A stretch of DNA of 64,000 nt, from NCBI GenBank assembly GCA_905250125.1, contig CAJNOL010000298.1:43351-107350 (forward strand), given 5' to 3'. This document shows positions 1 to 13,032 of the stretch, piece by piece. The DNA comes from Rotaria sordida (taxonomy: Eukaryota; Rotifera; Eurotatoria; Philodinida; Philodinidae). Under the pieces are notes generated by a model. That model worked only from the letters and a program-made list of their open reading frames with translations, ran no database searches and was not told where the DNA came from. Within the stretch, counting starts at the first letter, position 1, and the number at the start of each line of letters is the position of its first letter. The translations under genes and the position numbers were made by a program.

Positions 1-696
1 AACCATTGTAAAATTTTCTATCATTGTATAGTTTATAAGCTTTTGCTTCCTAATAATTTTCTGATCGAAGTTTCAAATATTGTTGAAGAATTCGATTCTT
101 CACGATTTTTTTTTCTGGTTACGCCACTACTTCCTATGAATAGTGTCCTATACATGTCCATATTCTCAATAGTATACGATCATTCGATGTTCAAATTGAA
201 TGTTTTACTTTATTTTAATGCGCATATTTTGCATCTAACAAGGGGATAAAATGTCATAAACAATCGTCTAGTCTCATCATATAAAGCAATCATATTAGAT
301 TGCTCATATGTTGACTCTTTAACTTATTAGGATAATTATTCACATGTTAGTTCAAACTGTGATATATGATTTCCTCAATAATATTTAAAATATTGATCAG
401 AAAATTATTATATATCAAAAGTTGTCCAAATACAAATCGATAGAAATTTTTCACCCTTACCAAAATGCAGCAAAAAAATGTAGCCTTTTACTTGTTACAA
501 ATGCATTCACAAGTAATGATTAGTCTCTATATACTGAAAGAAAATTTCACGCGATATCAGAATATGTAATTGAATTTTCAAAAACTACATTTTTACATGG
601 ATGAAATATTGAAACAAAAAATCGATGATAACTATTTGTTTTTCAAGTGTATATAAATGTTTTCTTTTTGTCTTGACAAAAATTGATTTGTTTTAG
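1..696. other. Non-coding; probably intron upstream of the first visible RPGRIP1L exon
   Basis: AT-rich with no convincing coding exon on either strand. It ends in a clean acceptor (ttttag at 691-696) leading straight into the RPGRIP1L-like coiled coil, so at least its right part is intron. Earlier exons are either left of the window or too short to recognise. Confidence 0.5.
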
Positions 697-3600
697 CTTA
701 ATGCTCAAATAGAAGATTTTCGACGTGAATGTGAAGTATTAAAAGAAGCAAATACAAAATTAGTTAGTTCAGCATTTAGTGGTGATCGTGATAGAGAATT
801 TCGTGAAAAAGAACGAGCATTAAAATTACAAATAGCACAACTTGAAGCAACGCTTAAAGCAGATTTAGGTGAAAGAGGAAATTTACTTGATCGACTTACA
901 TTAGAAAAAGGTAGAAAATTTATCTTTAATAAATAGAAAAAAATTAATTAATTAAATGATTTTCTTTTTAATTTTAAGATACAAATAAAAGAACTGATGA
1001 CGAACATCGTGCTATGCATTTGAAATATTTAGAAATGAAAGAAAAATATGATGATTTAGCAGAAAAAATGAGATTTTTTGAAAAAGTTTGTTATTTCATT
1101 TAGTTGTTTGTTTACAAAAATCTAAATTGGTTTAATTAGGAAAGTGATATAAATATGAAAGAAATTGAAGAAGCACTTATTATATTACGTCAACGTAAAC
1201 AACGACAAGAACCAAATTTTGATTTTCTACAAAAAGTTGATGATGAAAAAGCACAAAGTAAGAAAATATAAAGAATAAAAACAAAAAAGATTTGGTTTTT
1301 TTTGTTTTATTTTAGATTTAAATCGACGAGTACTTGAATTAGAAAGTCAATTAGCTGAAACAGCTAATGAATTAGAAAAAACTCGAAATTTATTATTTAT
1401 GCAATATAAAATTAATCGAGATTATAAACTTGAAGTATAAACAATGGGTTTTTTTTTCTTTTGATTAAGATTTAATTTATACTTTTATAGGTTGATTGTG
1501 TTCAAAGAAAAATGGACGAAAATCAAGCAGAACATTCATCACGTGTACTTGAAAGTGGTCAATTACTTGATATTCGTGCTGATCGTATTCGAAAACTTGA
1601 AAAGTATGTTTCTTTATTCGATAGAAAATGTAATAAGAAGAGAAAAAATATGAGCATTTATAATTGCAACTTATTTTCAGACAAGAAAATCATTAGGAAT
1701 ATTAAAAAAAAAGCTGTAAATCTTTCACTGTTTTATTTTTTTAACTAGAGCCTTAAAAGATGTTGCTTATGGTACACGTCAATATCGTATTCAAGATCAA
1801 CCAATTACTGATGATAATCTAACTAATGATTTAATTGAAGAAGCTATTGAACTTGAACGTGGTCAAAATTTAATTGAAATTCATATAAGTCGTGCTTCAT
1901 TTAATGAACGTGCACTTGAATTTTTTGGTAAAAATAATGAACCATCAACATTTTGTTCGATAGAATTTTTTGAACATGAATTACAAATGACACCTATTGT
2001 AAGAGGTCGAATACCAGAATATCATTTTACTGCACAATATATTGTTAATGTTGATGATTTTCTTTTATATTATTTACAAAAAGAATATACACTTATTGAA
2101 CTACATCAAACAGTTGGACAATCATTTCAAACAATTGCTACATGTAAACTTAGTTTAAAACAACTTATTGAAGGTAAATTTAAATAGAAAAAAGAAAACA
2201 ATCATTTTTAATTCTATTTTTAGGTAATCAAGGCCGATTACATGGTACAGCTAAATTAATTGCATCTCATCAAAATAATATTGATATTGGTACATTTGGT
2301 GTTATTGAATATTGGATTCGATTACGTGTACCTATGGAACAAGCATTCCGTTTATTAAAAGAAAAAATGAAAGCTCAAGGTTATCTTGTTACAACAAGTC
2401 GTCCATCAACAAAAACATCTGATGATATTGAACAACAACGTGAAATGAATCCAAATATGAATGAATTAACAATAGCTATACTTAATTGTTCAAATGTTAA
2501 AGCAGCTACACCAGGTAGAATAGAAACAAAATTGTTTTTCTTTTCTTAAAACAAAAAAAAACCTTTTTTCTAGATCATCAACCTGATCTTTATTGTATAT
2601 ATAAATTTTATGATTTTGTTGATCATGATACAATAACAATTCCATCATCAAATAATCCAAATTTTGATGATCGTATACAATATCCTGTTCAAATGGATGC
2701 TGATCTTGATCGTTATCTTAAACAATCTCAATTAACAATATTTGTTTTTGATGATCGTGATCAAAAAAATGATCGTTATGTTGCACGTGCTGATATTCCA
2801 TTAATACCACTTTCACATGATAATCAAATTCGAGGTACATTTAATATGCGTAATGATCAAGGTGAAAATAATGGTACAATGGATGTTACACTTAAATGGA
2901 CATATTCATATTTACCACCATCATCATCAACTCGTACACCAGCTCAACGTTTAAAAAGTGCACCAACAACTCAACGTGAACCATTAGCTTTATTACCTGA
3001 TGAAAGTGTATCTGGACATAAAACTATAGCTGAAAAACAACGAGAAATGAATGTAAGATTAACATCACGAGATGTACTCGGATCTGATAGTGAACAAAGA
3101 CCAAAACCAGGTAAATTCAAAGAAATGATTAAAAAAAAATTTTATTTTATTTTTTTATTTTAGGTTTACCAAGGAGTAGTTCTGGTTCACCATCACCTAG
3201 TTCGTCACAACCAGTACGTAATGGACGTGAAAATTATCATCAACGAACATCATCAAATGCAAGTTCACAAAGTAAACGAGGTAATTACATTTAAAATAAT
3301 ATCATTCGAATTAAATTTCTCTCGCTATTTTTAATTTCAGTTAGTTTTGATAATCGAGAAGGTATACCAACTCGATTTCAAAATGGGGTATGTTAATTTA
3401 TAATCAAATATTTAAATTTTTTTCCTTGTTTTTGTTTGTTGTAAATTTTAGGATCATCAAATTACTAGCGAAAGCAGTCGTGCAGTATCACCTGGTAACT
3501 AGAAGAAAAATATTCATTTAAGGCCATGCCCTCAAAAATCGATCTTTGAACAGGAGCATTCAAATGTTAGAATATGTTGGAGCTGTAGTAAAGAGGCTAT

Positions 3601-4652
3601 GATAAAAATTTCAGCGCTGTATCATAACGTTTTTGGGAGATATTCAATAAACTAGGATTAAAAATAGGTCGTTTAATAATCCAAAATTCTCCGTGGGTCT
3701 TCATTCTATATACTTAATTTTCTTTTATCGCAGAACGAAATTTAGTCAAATTAAAAGAATTGAAATCTCTGAATATATAAGCATTTTATAGATTGATTGT
3801 TGATAAATATGATTTGATTTCAATTTATTTATTTGTATTTGATTTATCTTTAGAATCATCTGATGATGTAGTCAATCCATCAGGTACATCAACACGTTAT
3901 GTTGATGAATCTGATCCAGATATTATTTATCAAACATCAACGCCAAAAAATACTAAAAAAGAAAATGATGTTGTAACAATTGGTGTACATGATCTTGTAC
4001 TCAATGATAAATGTTCTGTATTTGATAATGATAATTGTGAAAAAGTATTTGTTAGTGTAGAATTTCTTGATTATCCACAAGAAGCACTTGAAACACCATA
4101 TGCATTAGTAAAAGGAGAACCAAATACAAAATATAGTTTTAATTTTCAAACTGGTATAATAAATTTTAATTATTGATTTAGTTTTCTAAAGATTCATTTT
4201 TCTTTTTTGAAGATTTTTCGGTACGTGATCAATCAAAGAAACATCAACTTTCGGAACTTATTGGAACACAATCAAGTGGAGAGTAAGTCATTGAATATGT
4301 ATATAGAATGATAAATAATGATATATTGATTTATTTAGAATAAAATTTGTTGTCGTAGGTGAACCACCTGAAGATCAACCAACACTTGATTGTGTTGATG
4401 TTGGTGTTGCTACTATAAATGCTAAACAACTTTTACAGAAGCAAACTGATCTTATTGAAAAAAGCATTGATGGTAAAATGATTTTATCTGTATTTTATTT
4501 TTACTTCTTTGTTTTTTTTTTTTGTTTTTCAAGTATATGGAATCGATGATAACCCAGAAGTTATTGGACAAATGAATGTAACTGTATCAATTGTTCAAGC
4601 ATTGAATAAAATAACACGAGAAGGACAAAATATTCGTCGAATACACGATTAA
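697..4652 (+). CDS. RPGRIP1L: RPGRIP1L-like ciliary transition-zone protein, 5' partial
   Basis: Exons 697-910, 979-1085, 1140-1257, 1316-1434, 1491-1603, 1749-2173, 2224-2514, 2574-3110, 3164-3280, 3341-3387, 3452-3494, 3854-4153, 4213-4282, 4339-4472 and 4534-4652 give 917 residues and a TAA stop. The first ~225 visible residues are charged heptad-like coiled coil. Then comes the first C2 domain, with family hallmarks such as [17 protein letters not shown] and [18 protein letters not shown] second C2 starts at [11 protein letters not shown]. After a Ser/Pro linker there is a C-terminal C2-like RPGR-interacting region ([10 protein letters not shown]...[14 protein letters not shown]). Family members sit at the ciliary transition zone and bind NPHP4 and RPGR. 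The usual length is about 1,300 residues, so roughly 400 N-terminal residues are missing, most likely outside the window. All introns are 50-70 bp except 3495-3853. RPGRIP1 is the alternative paralogue name. Confidence 0.9.
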
Positions 4653-5835
4653 AATAATCAATGAAAACTTATCATCCGTAGGATGTCAGATAGGCATACA
4701 TCATAATATCATGATTATAGCTGGGCTCTTCTTCTTGTTGTTTCAATGCTTTGTGTGTTGTTTAGACAAGTTTCTATATTTTGTTTCTCATTGATTTTTC
4801 TTCGTATTTCTATCTTAATATAAAAAAACAAAACGTGTGCGTCTTCAGTAGTATGACAAGTGAAAATTAACTAAATATTTATAAGTTGAAATATGATAAA
4901 TATTTGAAATGATATTGACAACAAAACGCAATGCAATAATCAAGGAATAACTATCAAAGGTCTTAATGTGTTGACCGTAGAAAGATCGAAAAGTCCTTTA
5001 AGACATCGAAACATCGTATCATGAATACTAAATAAATCTTTAAAAAACTCCCTAATAATTTTATACATGTAGCAAAGATCTTCCTTTTTATCAATTAACA
5101 AATGAAGTAACTGCAGATAGTTTCTCACCTGATGGAGTTCTACCGTACACATCGAATAGAAAAACTCGAAAGAAAGTATCAAAATATGGTTCAATCGGAT
5201 GCAGACTCGAAAAAGTTTAATGAACCGGGTCCGAAAAGTTTGGATACGTCGAACTCTAATACTCTCACACACCATGGAGACATTTTTTTCTTTCGTCCTC
5301 TCTACAGCCAACCTTGTCGTTAATCTCTGTCTAGTATTAATCATCACCGTTACTACTGGTTACAGATACAAATTAAGAGAATAATGAGAACAGTAATAAT
5401 AAACGGTCGACATCTGAAGTAATCGTTTACTACATACTTCATTTGTTTTTTTCGATATTTTTCTCTTTTGGTTTTTTTATATCATATCAAGAAAACAAAT
5501 GAATCTATGTCTATTTTTGAATCTACGAAAAAAAAAGGGAATATTTATTGTTTGCTTCCAATGAAACCAAAACAGCAAGAACAATAATAACAAGACAACA
5601 ACAAAATGAACACATACAAGAAGAAAATAATCAATTCAGAAATACAAGATACACACATACATCTATTTTTTTCTCTCTTTCTATCAAATATTGCGAATGA
5701 GTTCAACTCATCACATATACATATAAAGCGTTTTTTATTTTGTTTTCTACGAGAACATCATAATTGAATAGAAAAAAAAAACCGAAATATACATTTAGAT
5801 AAGAAAAGCAAAAATATTGTTTATCTCTATATGTA
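4653..5835. other. Convergent intergenic region
   Basis: Lies between the 3' ends of RPGRIP1L (+) and the PWWP gene (-). It should contain both polyadenylation regions (for example aataaa-like AT-rich stretches near 5390). A short plus-strand ORF at 5132-5323 has a plausible charged composition but no recognisable domain, no splice context and no homologue I know; I do not call it. Confidence 0.5.
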
Positions 5836-8201
5836 TTAATTAATAAGTTCTTCTTGTTGTTGTTGTTGTTCTTTATCTTGAATATCATTTAATTTTTCAT
5901 CTAAATCTTGTTTTTTTTCAATTGATTTTTGTTTACCAACATTACTACCAGCTGTTGATCGTCGTTTTTTAACTGGTGCTGATTGACGAGCTTGTAATTC
6001 GTTACGATATAATTTTGATAAAACAACTAATTGATGTTTAAGAACTGCTAAACTACTTGATGATTGAACATCATTAAGTAAATCATTATCATTTAATGTA
6101 TCCGTATTATTTTTCTCAGTAAACCATTGAGGATTTTTTATAATTAATGATGGATGAGTAAATAAAAATGTATAAAACCCTAAAAAAACATTTCAAATTC
6201 AAAAAAAAAAACAAAAAATTTCTCTAACGAAGGAACAATTCGAAATGATACCTCGCATTTAAGATTAGAGATATCACCTCGAGTGAATTCCCCTGTACGA
6301 AATAAAAACTTACATTCTTGTGGTATATCAACATGTGTTCGATTAAGATTTAAACAAAGTATATGTTCAAAACGACGTTTAGCTTTTTGTTCAGCTTCTT
6401 CAAATGTTTTTGTTGAACCTAATTGTTCAAGTGCATCGAGTACTTCTTGTTCTTCAAATGGTGATAAAAATCCAGTTCGTATATCATGTTGTCCACTAAG
6501 AACATTATTTGTTGATGAATTCATAAATGCTTGAGGTTTTATAATTGGTTTACGTTGTGTTGTAAATTTAGTTGTAACTGATGGACTAGCAGAATTAAAT
6601 TCTGGAACAGGAACATCTTCATTACTTGATGATATTGATGGTTGTTTAAGACGTGGTCGTCCACGTTTTCTTCCACTACTTGTACCATTAACTATTTGAG
6701 TTGGATTTGTTTTAATTGGTGTTGTATTAACAGAATTAGTATTTATTGGTGTTCGTTGTTCATATGAAACTGATGAACCATTTGCTGTTTGTCCAAAAAC
6801 AGTTGTTGTTGTTGTTGTTGTTGTTGTTGCTGTAGTATTTATTTTATCTGCGGATGAAATTGTTTTAGGTATATAACGATTTTTATTTGGTGGTGTTGGA
6901 TTTGAATCGGAATCATTTGATGTTTGTTTACTAAGTTTAATTTTAACTGATGAACTTTTACGTATAGGTGAATCAGTTGATGAATCTTCATCGTCAGATT
7001 TAAATTCAAATGTTTTTTCAGCAAGTAATGAACGATTATTTGGATCTAATGTTGATGTTCCAATAGATTCAGATGATTCTTCTGGTTTGGTAATAGATGT
7101 TTTTGGTCGACGACCTGGTTGACCTTTTGGAGTAACTTCACATAAAAAAGAAAAATGTAATGTAAAAATGAAATAAACAATATTATCCTACCGAGTCTTT
7201 TTGTATAGAAATGAACTTTTGGTTCAATTTCTTGAAGACGTTTTTCATTAGTTTGTTTAATTGCTTCATCAGCTTCACGTACAGCCATTTCCCAATCTTC
7301 ACGTCGACCAATTGTAACTTTTAATTGAAATCGTTCAGTTAATTGTTCTTTTTGAGATTTTGTTTGTGCCTCAAAAACAAAACGATGATTCTTTTTTCTC
7401 AAATTCTTATTATTATTCGATTAAATTGTATACCTTATCAACAGTTTCTTGAGCATATTTAGTAAATGCTTCAACACCTTTATATGGTATTATTGCTGCA
7501 TCAGATACCCAAGCAAAATCAGCAGTTGAACCATAGAATACAACAAAATACATGCGTTTTGGTCGAGCATTACCTAAGAAAGAACAAAAATATTTTCTTT
7601 TCTGAGGAAATATCATTAATATATACCAGAAATTTTAGTAAAACATCCGGTAGAATCATTTGGATCTCGAATTACAAGACTTGGCCACCTGTAGATAAAT
7701 TTTATAGAAATATTTTTTTTTTTCATTGAAATATTTATCTTACCAAGGATGTCCACCCATTTTAACCCAAACAACATCAGCAACATCATAAAGTATTGGA
7801 ATTTGTTTATCACGTTCTTGATCATCATCGGCTTCACCATTTGTTTGTTCAATTTTAGTTTTATTTGTTTTTGTAGTACCATTAACCATATTTGTTGATA
7901 CTTCTTCACCTAAAATTATCATTATTATTTATATATATATATATATATATATGTTATTTATTTAAATTTACTTACGTTTAGATAATGTACGTTTTGGACG
8001 TCCATTGGGTATATTTTCTGTTGGTTCGAGTGACTTTTTTGTTGATCGTTTTCGTTTGCCGATTTTATTTTCATTTGCATTTGATTCTTCATCCATGCCA
8101 TTAACTAGATTTTCTTCAGAATTTGTCATATGCATATCAGCAGATGCATCTCCTACTAATGTATTTGCCATAGTTTCTGAATGTTGTGTTACAGAAGTCA
8201 T
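5836..8201 (-). CDS. PWWP-domain protein with AT-hook-like motif, NSD-type N-terminus without SET
   Basis: Exons (minus) 8201-7976, 7909-7744, 7688-7627, 7573-7434, 7369-7192, 7135-6314 and 6179-5836 give 645 residues. An acidic/basic N-terminus with an NLS-like KRKRSTKK is followed by a PWWP domain. Its core reads VVWVKMGGHPWWPSLV, then MYFVVFYGSTADFAWV. Directly after it comes DWEMAVREADEAI, which resembles the helix that follows the first PWWP of NSD1/2/3 histone methyltransferases (QWEMGIVQAEEA). PWWP domains bind methylated H3K36 nucleosomes and DNA. The rest is Ser/Thr-rich, with a poly-Thr run and an AT-hook-like GRKRGRPRLKQP. The tail is basic then Gln-rich. No PHD or SET domain follows, because the reading frame stops at 5836. 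A chromatin-reader role is inferred. Start: first ATG of the first exon, preceded by AT-rich non-coding DNA. Confidence 0.75.
6801..6831. repeat. GTT trinucleotide run inside the PWWP gene
   Basis: About nine uninterrupted gtt units on the plus strand encode a poly-Thr run in the minus-strand protein. Likely length-variable. Confidence 0.8.
7931..7953. repeat. AT dinucleotide microsatellite in PWWP intron 1
   Basis: An uninterrupted (at)n run lies within the 66-bp intron 7910-7975. Confidence 0.85.
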
Positions 8202-8577
8202 TAGAACAGTGATTATATGAATTGTTGGAATGAAAAATAACGAATTATGTAGACAAAGTGAATAGGTAATGAATGAATCGAATAAACAAAGAACAAGTTT
8301 TATTGAACCAATTAAAAATTTTCATTTATTTAATAATATGTAAAAAATTTTAAAAATATGTCTAAGACAAACTCAATTCTTAATAAATTTTTTTATTTAT
8401 TTTTTTGAAAAAATAATATGAAATGCATAAATATGTTCTGTTGATAAGATCAATATAGAGGTCGTTGCTAAGATTTCTTTAATAGACTTAAATATAAATG
8501 AAAGACAATAAAAAGATGTGAAGTTTGAATGTTTTTTATATATATATAATTTTTTCTTTTCTTCTCAAACAAGAGGA
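8202..8577. promoter_or_regulatory. Shared divergent promoter region of the PWWP and CIMIP2 genes
   Basis: Only 376 bp separate the two start codons, which point away from each other. The region must hold both 5' UTRs and promoters. A tatatatata stretch at about 8538-8548 lies ~30-40 bp before the CIMIP2 ATG. No specific factor site was identified. Confidence 0.5.
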
Positions 8578-10568
8578 ATGACAACAATCGAATTTGGTGG
8601 TGGACCGTCTATCGAAGCTCGCCGGCAATTTTCTAATCTTAAAGATGGCTCACAAGTGCCAAAGTAATAATCTTCAATAAATATAAAACAAGAATTAATA
8701 CATATAGAAAATGACATACCCATAAAAAATTTTATATATTTGTTTTGTGGAATAAATGTTTTGTTGTCAAGAAGGTAACAAAAATATGAGATGTTCGTAT
8801 ATAAACACTTGAAGCATATGTATTCTTTGAAAAATATACATTTTTTTTTCGTTAAAGTTTGTTCTAACCCTTTGGGATTTCGTTAGCAAAATATTATCAA
8901 AATACCTTGAAGAAAAAAGTAGAATTTTTCTTTCTAAAAGAAAAACAAATAAAATCAACAGACAGATCCTTTTCTTCTAAGAGGTATACACACAATAATT
9001 GACATTGTAAAATGTCTGCATTCTGACAATTGATTTGTATTTTGACGCGTTTTTAATCACAATAGTTATAGTATGAAACTATAAAATAATTTTTGTTTTT
9101 TTGAAACTCATATTAATTTACTGTTAGCTGTTGTTCTTCTTTTCATTTGTTATGAATGTCTCAGATTACTTCAGTGAAAATAGAGATTGTGAAAAGAACT
9201 TATGATTTACTTGATGAATAGTTTATGCAATATGATTACAGCAAATATGCTGTAATTTTATTTCAATATTTAATAGATACACGGGATATATACATCAATT
9301 ACGCTATCGCCATGGACATACATATGGTGAAGAGACACATCGTTTAGGTAACGAATTTCCTTACGCAGTACATTCAAAATCGAATGCACCAATTGAAAAA
9401 ATTGATCAATCTGATCCATATGAAACGCATGAATTTCCTGATGGAATGCTTCCAGGATATACAGGTGAATAATACATCATATAAGTTCTATTTTTTTTTG
9501 TTTGTCTCATAATTAACATTTATTTTATATAAGGTTACATACCTCAAAGAAAATTTCAACTTGGTAATCGATATCGTGTTGAAACAGATGGATGTTTATC
9601 AGAAACAAAAGTTATGCATGAACAAACTAAAAATAAATCTAAAGAATTACGAAATATTATTGCTGCTTATCCAAAAACAAAAAGCTTAAATAGTGAAACA
9701 GTAATAAAACATTTTCTTGATTTTCATCGAGCTTACAATCCAACCGAGAGTTCACAGACAAGTAAAAAAAAAACGTTTTCAAGAAAACACAAAAAAAATC
9801 TATTTTTATTTGAATGATATAGGTGATCGTCGTGTATTTCTTGAACCACCTATTCCTGGTTATAGAGGATATATTCCTCGTATTCGTCCAACAGATATTG
9901 GTCTTGGTTCACGTTATCATGAAGCAACAAAAAAAGGTTTAAATCGTTTTGCTCTAGAATCAACAACTTTAACAACTAATTTTCCAACATCAATCGATTT
10001 ACCTTCAGAACCGATGTAAATATCACTAAAAAAAAATAGAAATTGATACAATAAAAAGAATTTGATTTCTTTCAGTCAATCAAGTTATTCATCTAATTAT
10101 TAACAGGTTTTTCATTGTTAAATATTTGTCCGCTATAAAAGAGATTTATAATTTTCTTATGATTTATATATAAGCTGTTTAGTCTATGTTGTCTAAAATT
10201 TCGAATTCAATTATTAGAAACATATTAATAATCATTTGTTGTTTTCTTTTCTTTTATTTATTTAAGTCCACCACCAGATTCGCCAAAGGTTTTACCACGT
10301 TCGATAACAAGTTTTTCAAGTCATCGACTTTATGCACAATCTGGAATGGTTCCAAAATATACTGGATATCTTCCTCGTATGAAAACTTTAATCTTTATTA
10401 ACCGATGTCTATCTTTTTTTTGTTTCTCTAGAAAGCAAATATCGTATTGGACAAACATATGGCGATACAAGTCGAAATTTACCTGTCTGTTCTCATTCAT
10501 TTAATAATTTTGGAGATTCTGTACGATCAAAATCATCTGTGGATTTTAGCGTAAACAATAATGTTTAA
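8578..10568 (+). CDS. CIMIP2/FAM166-family ciliary microtubule inner protein
   Basis: Exons 8578-8663, 9277-9464, 9534-9761, 9823-10015, 10267-10376 and 10432-10568 give 313 residues. The family signature, Tyr-Thr-Gly-Tyr-Ile-Pro followed by a basic R/K-F/Y-x-x-G-x-x-Y segment, appears repeatedly: KYTGYIHQLRYRHGHTYGE near residue 28, GYTGYIPQRKFQLGNRY near 90, GYRGYIPRIRPTDIGLG near 185, and KYTGYLPQSKYRIGQTYGD near the C-terminus. In vertebrate axonemes FAM166A/B/C (CIMIP2A/B/C) bind inside doublet microtubules. I cannot choose the paralogue. The first intron is long (8664-9276) and the others are short. The ATG at 8578 follows an AT-rich leader. Confidence 0.85.
8664..9276. other. Long first intron of the CIMIP2 gene
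   Basis: 613 bp of AT-rich non-coding sequence between a gtaata donor and an aatag acceptor. I found no terminal inverted repeats or coding potential in it. Confidence 0.6.
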
Positions 10569-10829
10569 AAAAAGACAATATTTTTATTCTTCGATGATAT
10601 TTCTTTATAATTAATTGACTTGTATTGTCTTTCACAGTTTTCATATAATCCATTTAAACACATTCCAATTATTAGTCAATATTAATCGAAGTTAACTTTT
10701 GTTTTTTTTTTTGTTTGTGCAGTTCACATTTCATTTTATTATATAAACTAATGAATAATTCAAATGAAAGAAAAAGAAAACATCTGACAAAATCTCATTA
10801 ATGAAAAAAAAAATAAATTGTTTTTCGAA

Positions 10830-12792
10830 TTAATTTGAATCATTTCTTAATTGAGTTAAGAATAAAGGCCAACATCGTGCTAATTGAACAGTCATTGATT
10901 CTTTTCGAAAAGCATCCTCGATTGCTGATTGTACGAAAGTTTTTGCTAATGTTGATCGTTCAGCAATAATCTTTTTTTGTTAAAAATAATTAAATATATT
11001 TTCATTTGAAAATTCTTTTTCTCTTTTCAACTTACTGGATTTAACTTTGTTTCAATAAGTAATGGATTTATTGTTTCTGGTATTGGTTTGATTACGGGTT
11101 TTTGTTGTGTAATTGATGATGTTCGACTGAAAACTGGTGGTGGATATGTTCTATAGAAGAATTCGTTTTGTTTTAAAGAATAAAAATGATTTTTTTTTGA
11201 TATTTTACTTGACAGAATCAATATCTGTATCACTTCGTTCACTCATAGAATCTTGTTGACTTGAAAGAGTATCAAGAAGACGTCGATCACGATTTATATG
11301 TGCTGTTTCAGTAATATTATTATTATTGTTATTGTTATTATTATTATTATGTTGCATTCGCATTACACGACCGATTCGTTGGTCCTAAAAATCATAAAAA
11401 AAGTCCGTTTTGTATATTTTTTTTAACTCCAAAAAAAAATAATAAATCAAATTATTTACCATAGTCATTGGCTGGCGAGAATCTTGTTTAATCGTAGAAG
11501 CTTGTGATTGAGATAAAATAATTTGTTCATACGCAGCTGTAAATGCTAATGGATTACCTAAATAAACAGCAAGAGAATAGAACTATTGACAAAAATTAGG
11601 CATGGACTGAATTCAAACGTTCAGATTCGGTCTTGAATGCAGTCATTTTCAATTAATAAAACTCGAGAGGAGAAATAAACCACAAAACGGCTTTTCACAA
11701 TATGCTATGATAAGTCTACAAGACAGTGAAATAAATGACCCAAAAACGATGTTCGGAAGTATCCAAATTTGAACTTAATCGAATTTTAGGATGCTTCAAG
11801 GACTGCTTGAACAGCTACCTAAATACTCGATGTGATCTGAACTCGCTGGATAGCATCGGAGACCGAACTGGAGCTCGGGTGTGCTGCAAATCAAATAAGA
11901 ATTGAATTATTTACCTTCAAGTGATAGACATTCAAGTGTAGTAAGTTTTGAAATACAGCGAATATCATCAAATTTTCGAATTTTATTAAAACTTAGGAAT
12001 AATCTTTGAATTGGTAATGTTTCCAGATCACACTAATTTTAAAAGAGAATAAATTAATTTCGAAAAGACTTTAGAAAAAAAAAAACTTACCACAGTGGTG
12101 ATAAGATTTCCTTGAAGATTAAGTTCAACAAGATTTTTTAAGGTTCGCAAATTTTCACATTTTTCTATACGATTGTGTGATAAATTAAGAACACGTAAAC
12201 GTGTTAAATTTGTAAAATTTTCAATTCGAGAAATCTATGTTCGTAAAAGAAATCAAAATAATTAATTTTTAAATAGAAACTTACTTGGTTTCCATTTAGG
12301 TCAAGTACATCAAGTTGTTCAAGTGCATCCAGATTTTTTATTTGCTTTATTCTTTATTAAAAAACATAATAATAATAATTGATATTTTCTAAATAATCTT
12401 ACTTATTATTTGCTAATCGAAGAATTCTTAATGAACATAAATAATCCAAACCTTGAATACAATCAATTTCATTTTCACATAAATCAAGTACAACAAGACA
12501 TGTTAAATGATCAAGATTAGCTATTTTAGTAATACAATTTTTTTGTAAATTAAGTAATTTTATTTGTTCATCAACTTTTAAATAAGGACATGCTAAAAGT
12601 TGTTGTCTGTTAAAAATAAAATATTGAAATTTTTTTCTTTTTCTCATTTCAATAATAATAAACAAACCGTTTTAATACAACTTTTCCAGTTGTTTGTTGA
12701 GATGGAATAGCATTTGGATCGTCTCGAGCGGAAAATCCTGGATTAATACCTTGAATACCAAATAGAGTATCGTTTAAAGAACGTCTGTTCAT
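10830..12792 (-). CDS. LRRC49: LRRC49-like leucine-rich repeat protein
   Basis: Exons (minus) 12792-12668, 12606-12403, 12351-12285, 12234-12091, 12032-11915, 11557-11460, 11384-11209, 11150-11036 and 10970-10830 give 395 residues. After ~35 residues comes a block of 22-residue SDS22-type repeats: KLLNLQKNCITKIANLDHL, VVLDLCENEIDCIQGLDYL, RILRLANNKIKQIKNLDAL, DVLDLNGNQISRIENFTNL, RVLNLSHNRIEK, ELNLQGNLITTV and RLFLSFNKIRKF. The order and spacing match LRRC49, a subunit of the tubulin polyglutamylase complex that acts on cilia and centriolar satellites. The C-terminus has a poly-Asn run and a Ser-rich linker and is much shorter than in vertebrate LRRC49 (~690 residues). The ATG follows a splice acceptor (tttttcag), so the 5' UTR is probably interrupted by an intron. 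Another SDS22-like LRR protein remains possible. Confidence 0.7.
11558..11914. other. Long intron of the LRRC49-like gene
   Basis: 357 bp between clean splice sites, noticeably less AT-rich than neighbouring introns. No coding potential or terminal repeats were recognised. Confidence 0.5.
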
Positions 12793-13032
12793 CTGAAAAA
12801 AAACAATGCAAAAAAAAAATTTTATTAAACTCCGTAAACTCGCAAACAAGCATCTCTATTCGAGTTGCCATGACTCCTTCCTCCTTTTTTTTTCTTGTTC
12901 TCTTTGTCTAGATTCAAACACAAACAGAAAAATATAATGCGTATGCTACTCAACAGTAATGAATATGAAATTATTTTCACAACGACTGACATTCACGCCA
13001 GAAGAAAAAAAAATGAAAAGCAAAAGCATTGA

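Noticed and set aside
5132..5323. 63-codon plus-strand ORF with charged, protein-like composition
   Set aside because: No domain, no splice context, overlapped by an equally long minus ORF; lies in a convergent intergenic region.
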